Positions 4,978-5,078 of a DNA stretch of 5,078 nt are shown piece by piece. Location of the stretch: the NCBI GenBank assembly GCA_900767405.1, contig CAAFZB010000064.1, positions 1-5,078 on the forward strand, given 5' to 3'. The notes beneath the pieces were generated by a model, which was given only the letters and a program-made list of their open reading frames with translations, made no database searches and was not told the DNA's origin. Source of the stretch: Rikenellaceae bacterium. GTDB lineage: Bacteria; Bacteroidota; Bacteroidia; Bacteroidales; UBA932. The position numbers were made by a program, and so were the translations under genes. Each line of letters starts with the position of its first letter. Positions within the stretch are counted from its first letter, which is position 1.

Positions 4978-5078
4978 CAGTGCAACAGCACTATCGGATG
5001 TAAAGTTAAACATTTTTTTGAAATACTCCAGCGGTGTCAGGTATCCGAGTGATTTTCTCGGTCGATTATTCAGCTTCC
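4963..5078 (-). mobile_element. End of an IS30-family insertion sequence (partial)
   Basis: From about 4963 the lipoprotein reading frame stops resembling its family, and the minus strand begins to encode a transposase C-terminus. The segment TTTAATTTGACAGTGCAACAG (split here: TTTAATTTGA, CAGTGCAACAG; 4968-4988) resembles, from memory, the terminal inverted repeat of IS30, especially the GCAACAG end, which suggests the IS border lies a few bases to its left. The exact border and any 2-3 bp target duplication cannot be fixed, because the other end is outside the window. The element extends past the right edge. Confidence 0.75.
4969..5078 (-). CDS. IS30-family transposase, C-terminal fragment
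   Basis: Read on the minus strand from the right edge, one frame gives 35 residues and a TAA at 4971-4969. It begins KLNNRPRKSLGYLTPLEYF, which is the typical end of the DDE catalytic domain of IS30-family transposases (LN.RPRK.LGY.TP.E.F). The tail FTSDSAVALSN is short and variable. The rest of the enzyme, including the helix-turn-helix and the DDE residues, lies beyond 5078, so activity cannot be judged. Its stop codon lies inside the IS end and overlaps the artificial stop of the lipoprotein on the other strand by nine bases (4969-4977). Confidence 0.88.
   Translation of the reverse strand, partial: KLNNRPRKSLGYLTPLEYFKKMFNFTSDSAVALSN

Overview
The window looks like a chromosomal segment from a Bacteroidetes bacterium, most likely order Bacteroidales. 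Four things point there: three promoters with the Bacteroidetes -7 element TAnnTTTG, two of them with a TTTG box exactly 19 nt upstream; A-rich, Shine-Dalgarno-poor translation starts; ribosomal proteins and EF-Ts that read like Bacteroidales versions; and two lipoproteins of Bacteroidales style. I cannot name the genus.

Region 1 (1-3114) is a core translation cluster. After the last codons of an upstream membrane protein (1-92), a strong promoter (88-118) and a short leader hairpin precede rplM (L13, GTG start), which is followed 9 nt later by rpsI (S9). A 176-nt gap (1028-1203) holds no gene. It folds by eye into a multi-helix structure directly upstream of rpsB (S2), and tsf (EF-Ts) follows after 30 nt. 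A 12-bp hairpin with seven T residues (3081-3114) ends the cluster. L13 and S9 go into the large and small ribosomal subunits, S2 into the small subunit, and EF-Ts recycles EF-Tu. The gap before rpsB is a good candidate for an S2-responsive leader controlling rpsB-tsf. I see no convincing promoter in it, so rpsB-tsf may be transcribed by read-through from the rplM promoter.

Region 2 (3115-4968) is accessory. A small lipoprotein of unknown function lies on the minus strand (3137-3547). A larger lipoprotein starts divergently at 3844, with a lipobox, a short coiled coil, a DUF4988-like segment and InlB-like repeats. The gap between them is packed with inverted repeats: a 46-nt stem-loop (3628-3673), then a REP/MITE-like block (3678-3778) of two or three palindromes bounded by an 8-bp inverted repeat.

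Region 3 (about 4963-5078) is the end of an insertion sequence. The minus strand encodes the last 35 residues of an IS30-family transposase, running off the right edge. The insertion has cut the large lipoprotein gene inside its last visible InlB-like repeat, so the final few residues and stop codon of that reading frame come from the IS end.

The best candidates for new biology are the structured rpsB leader and the palindrome cluster between the two lipoprotein genes. I did not find a defence system, CRISPR array, tRNA or rRNA.
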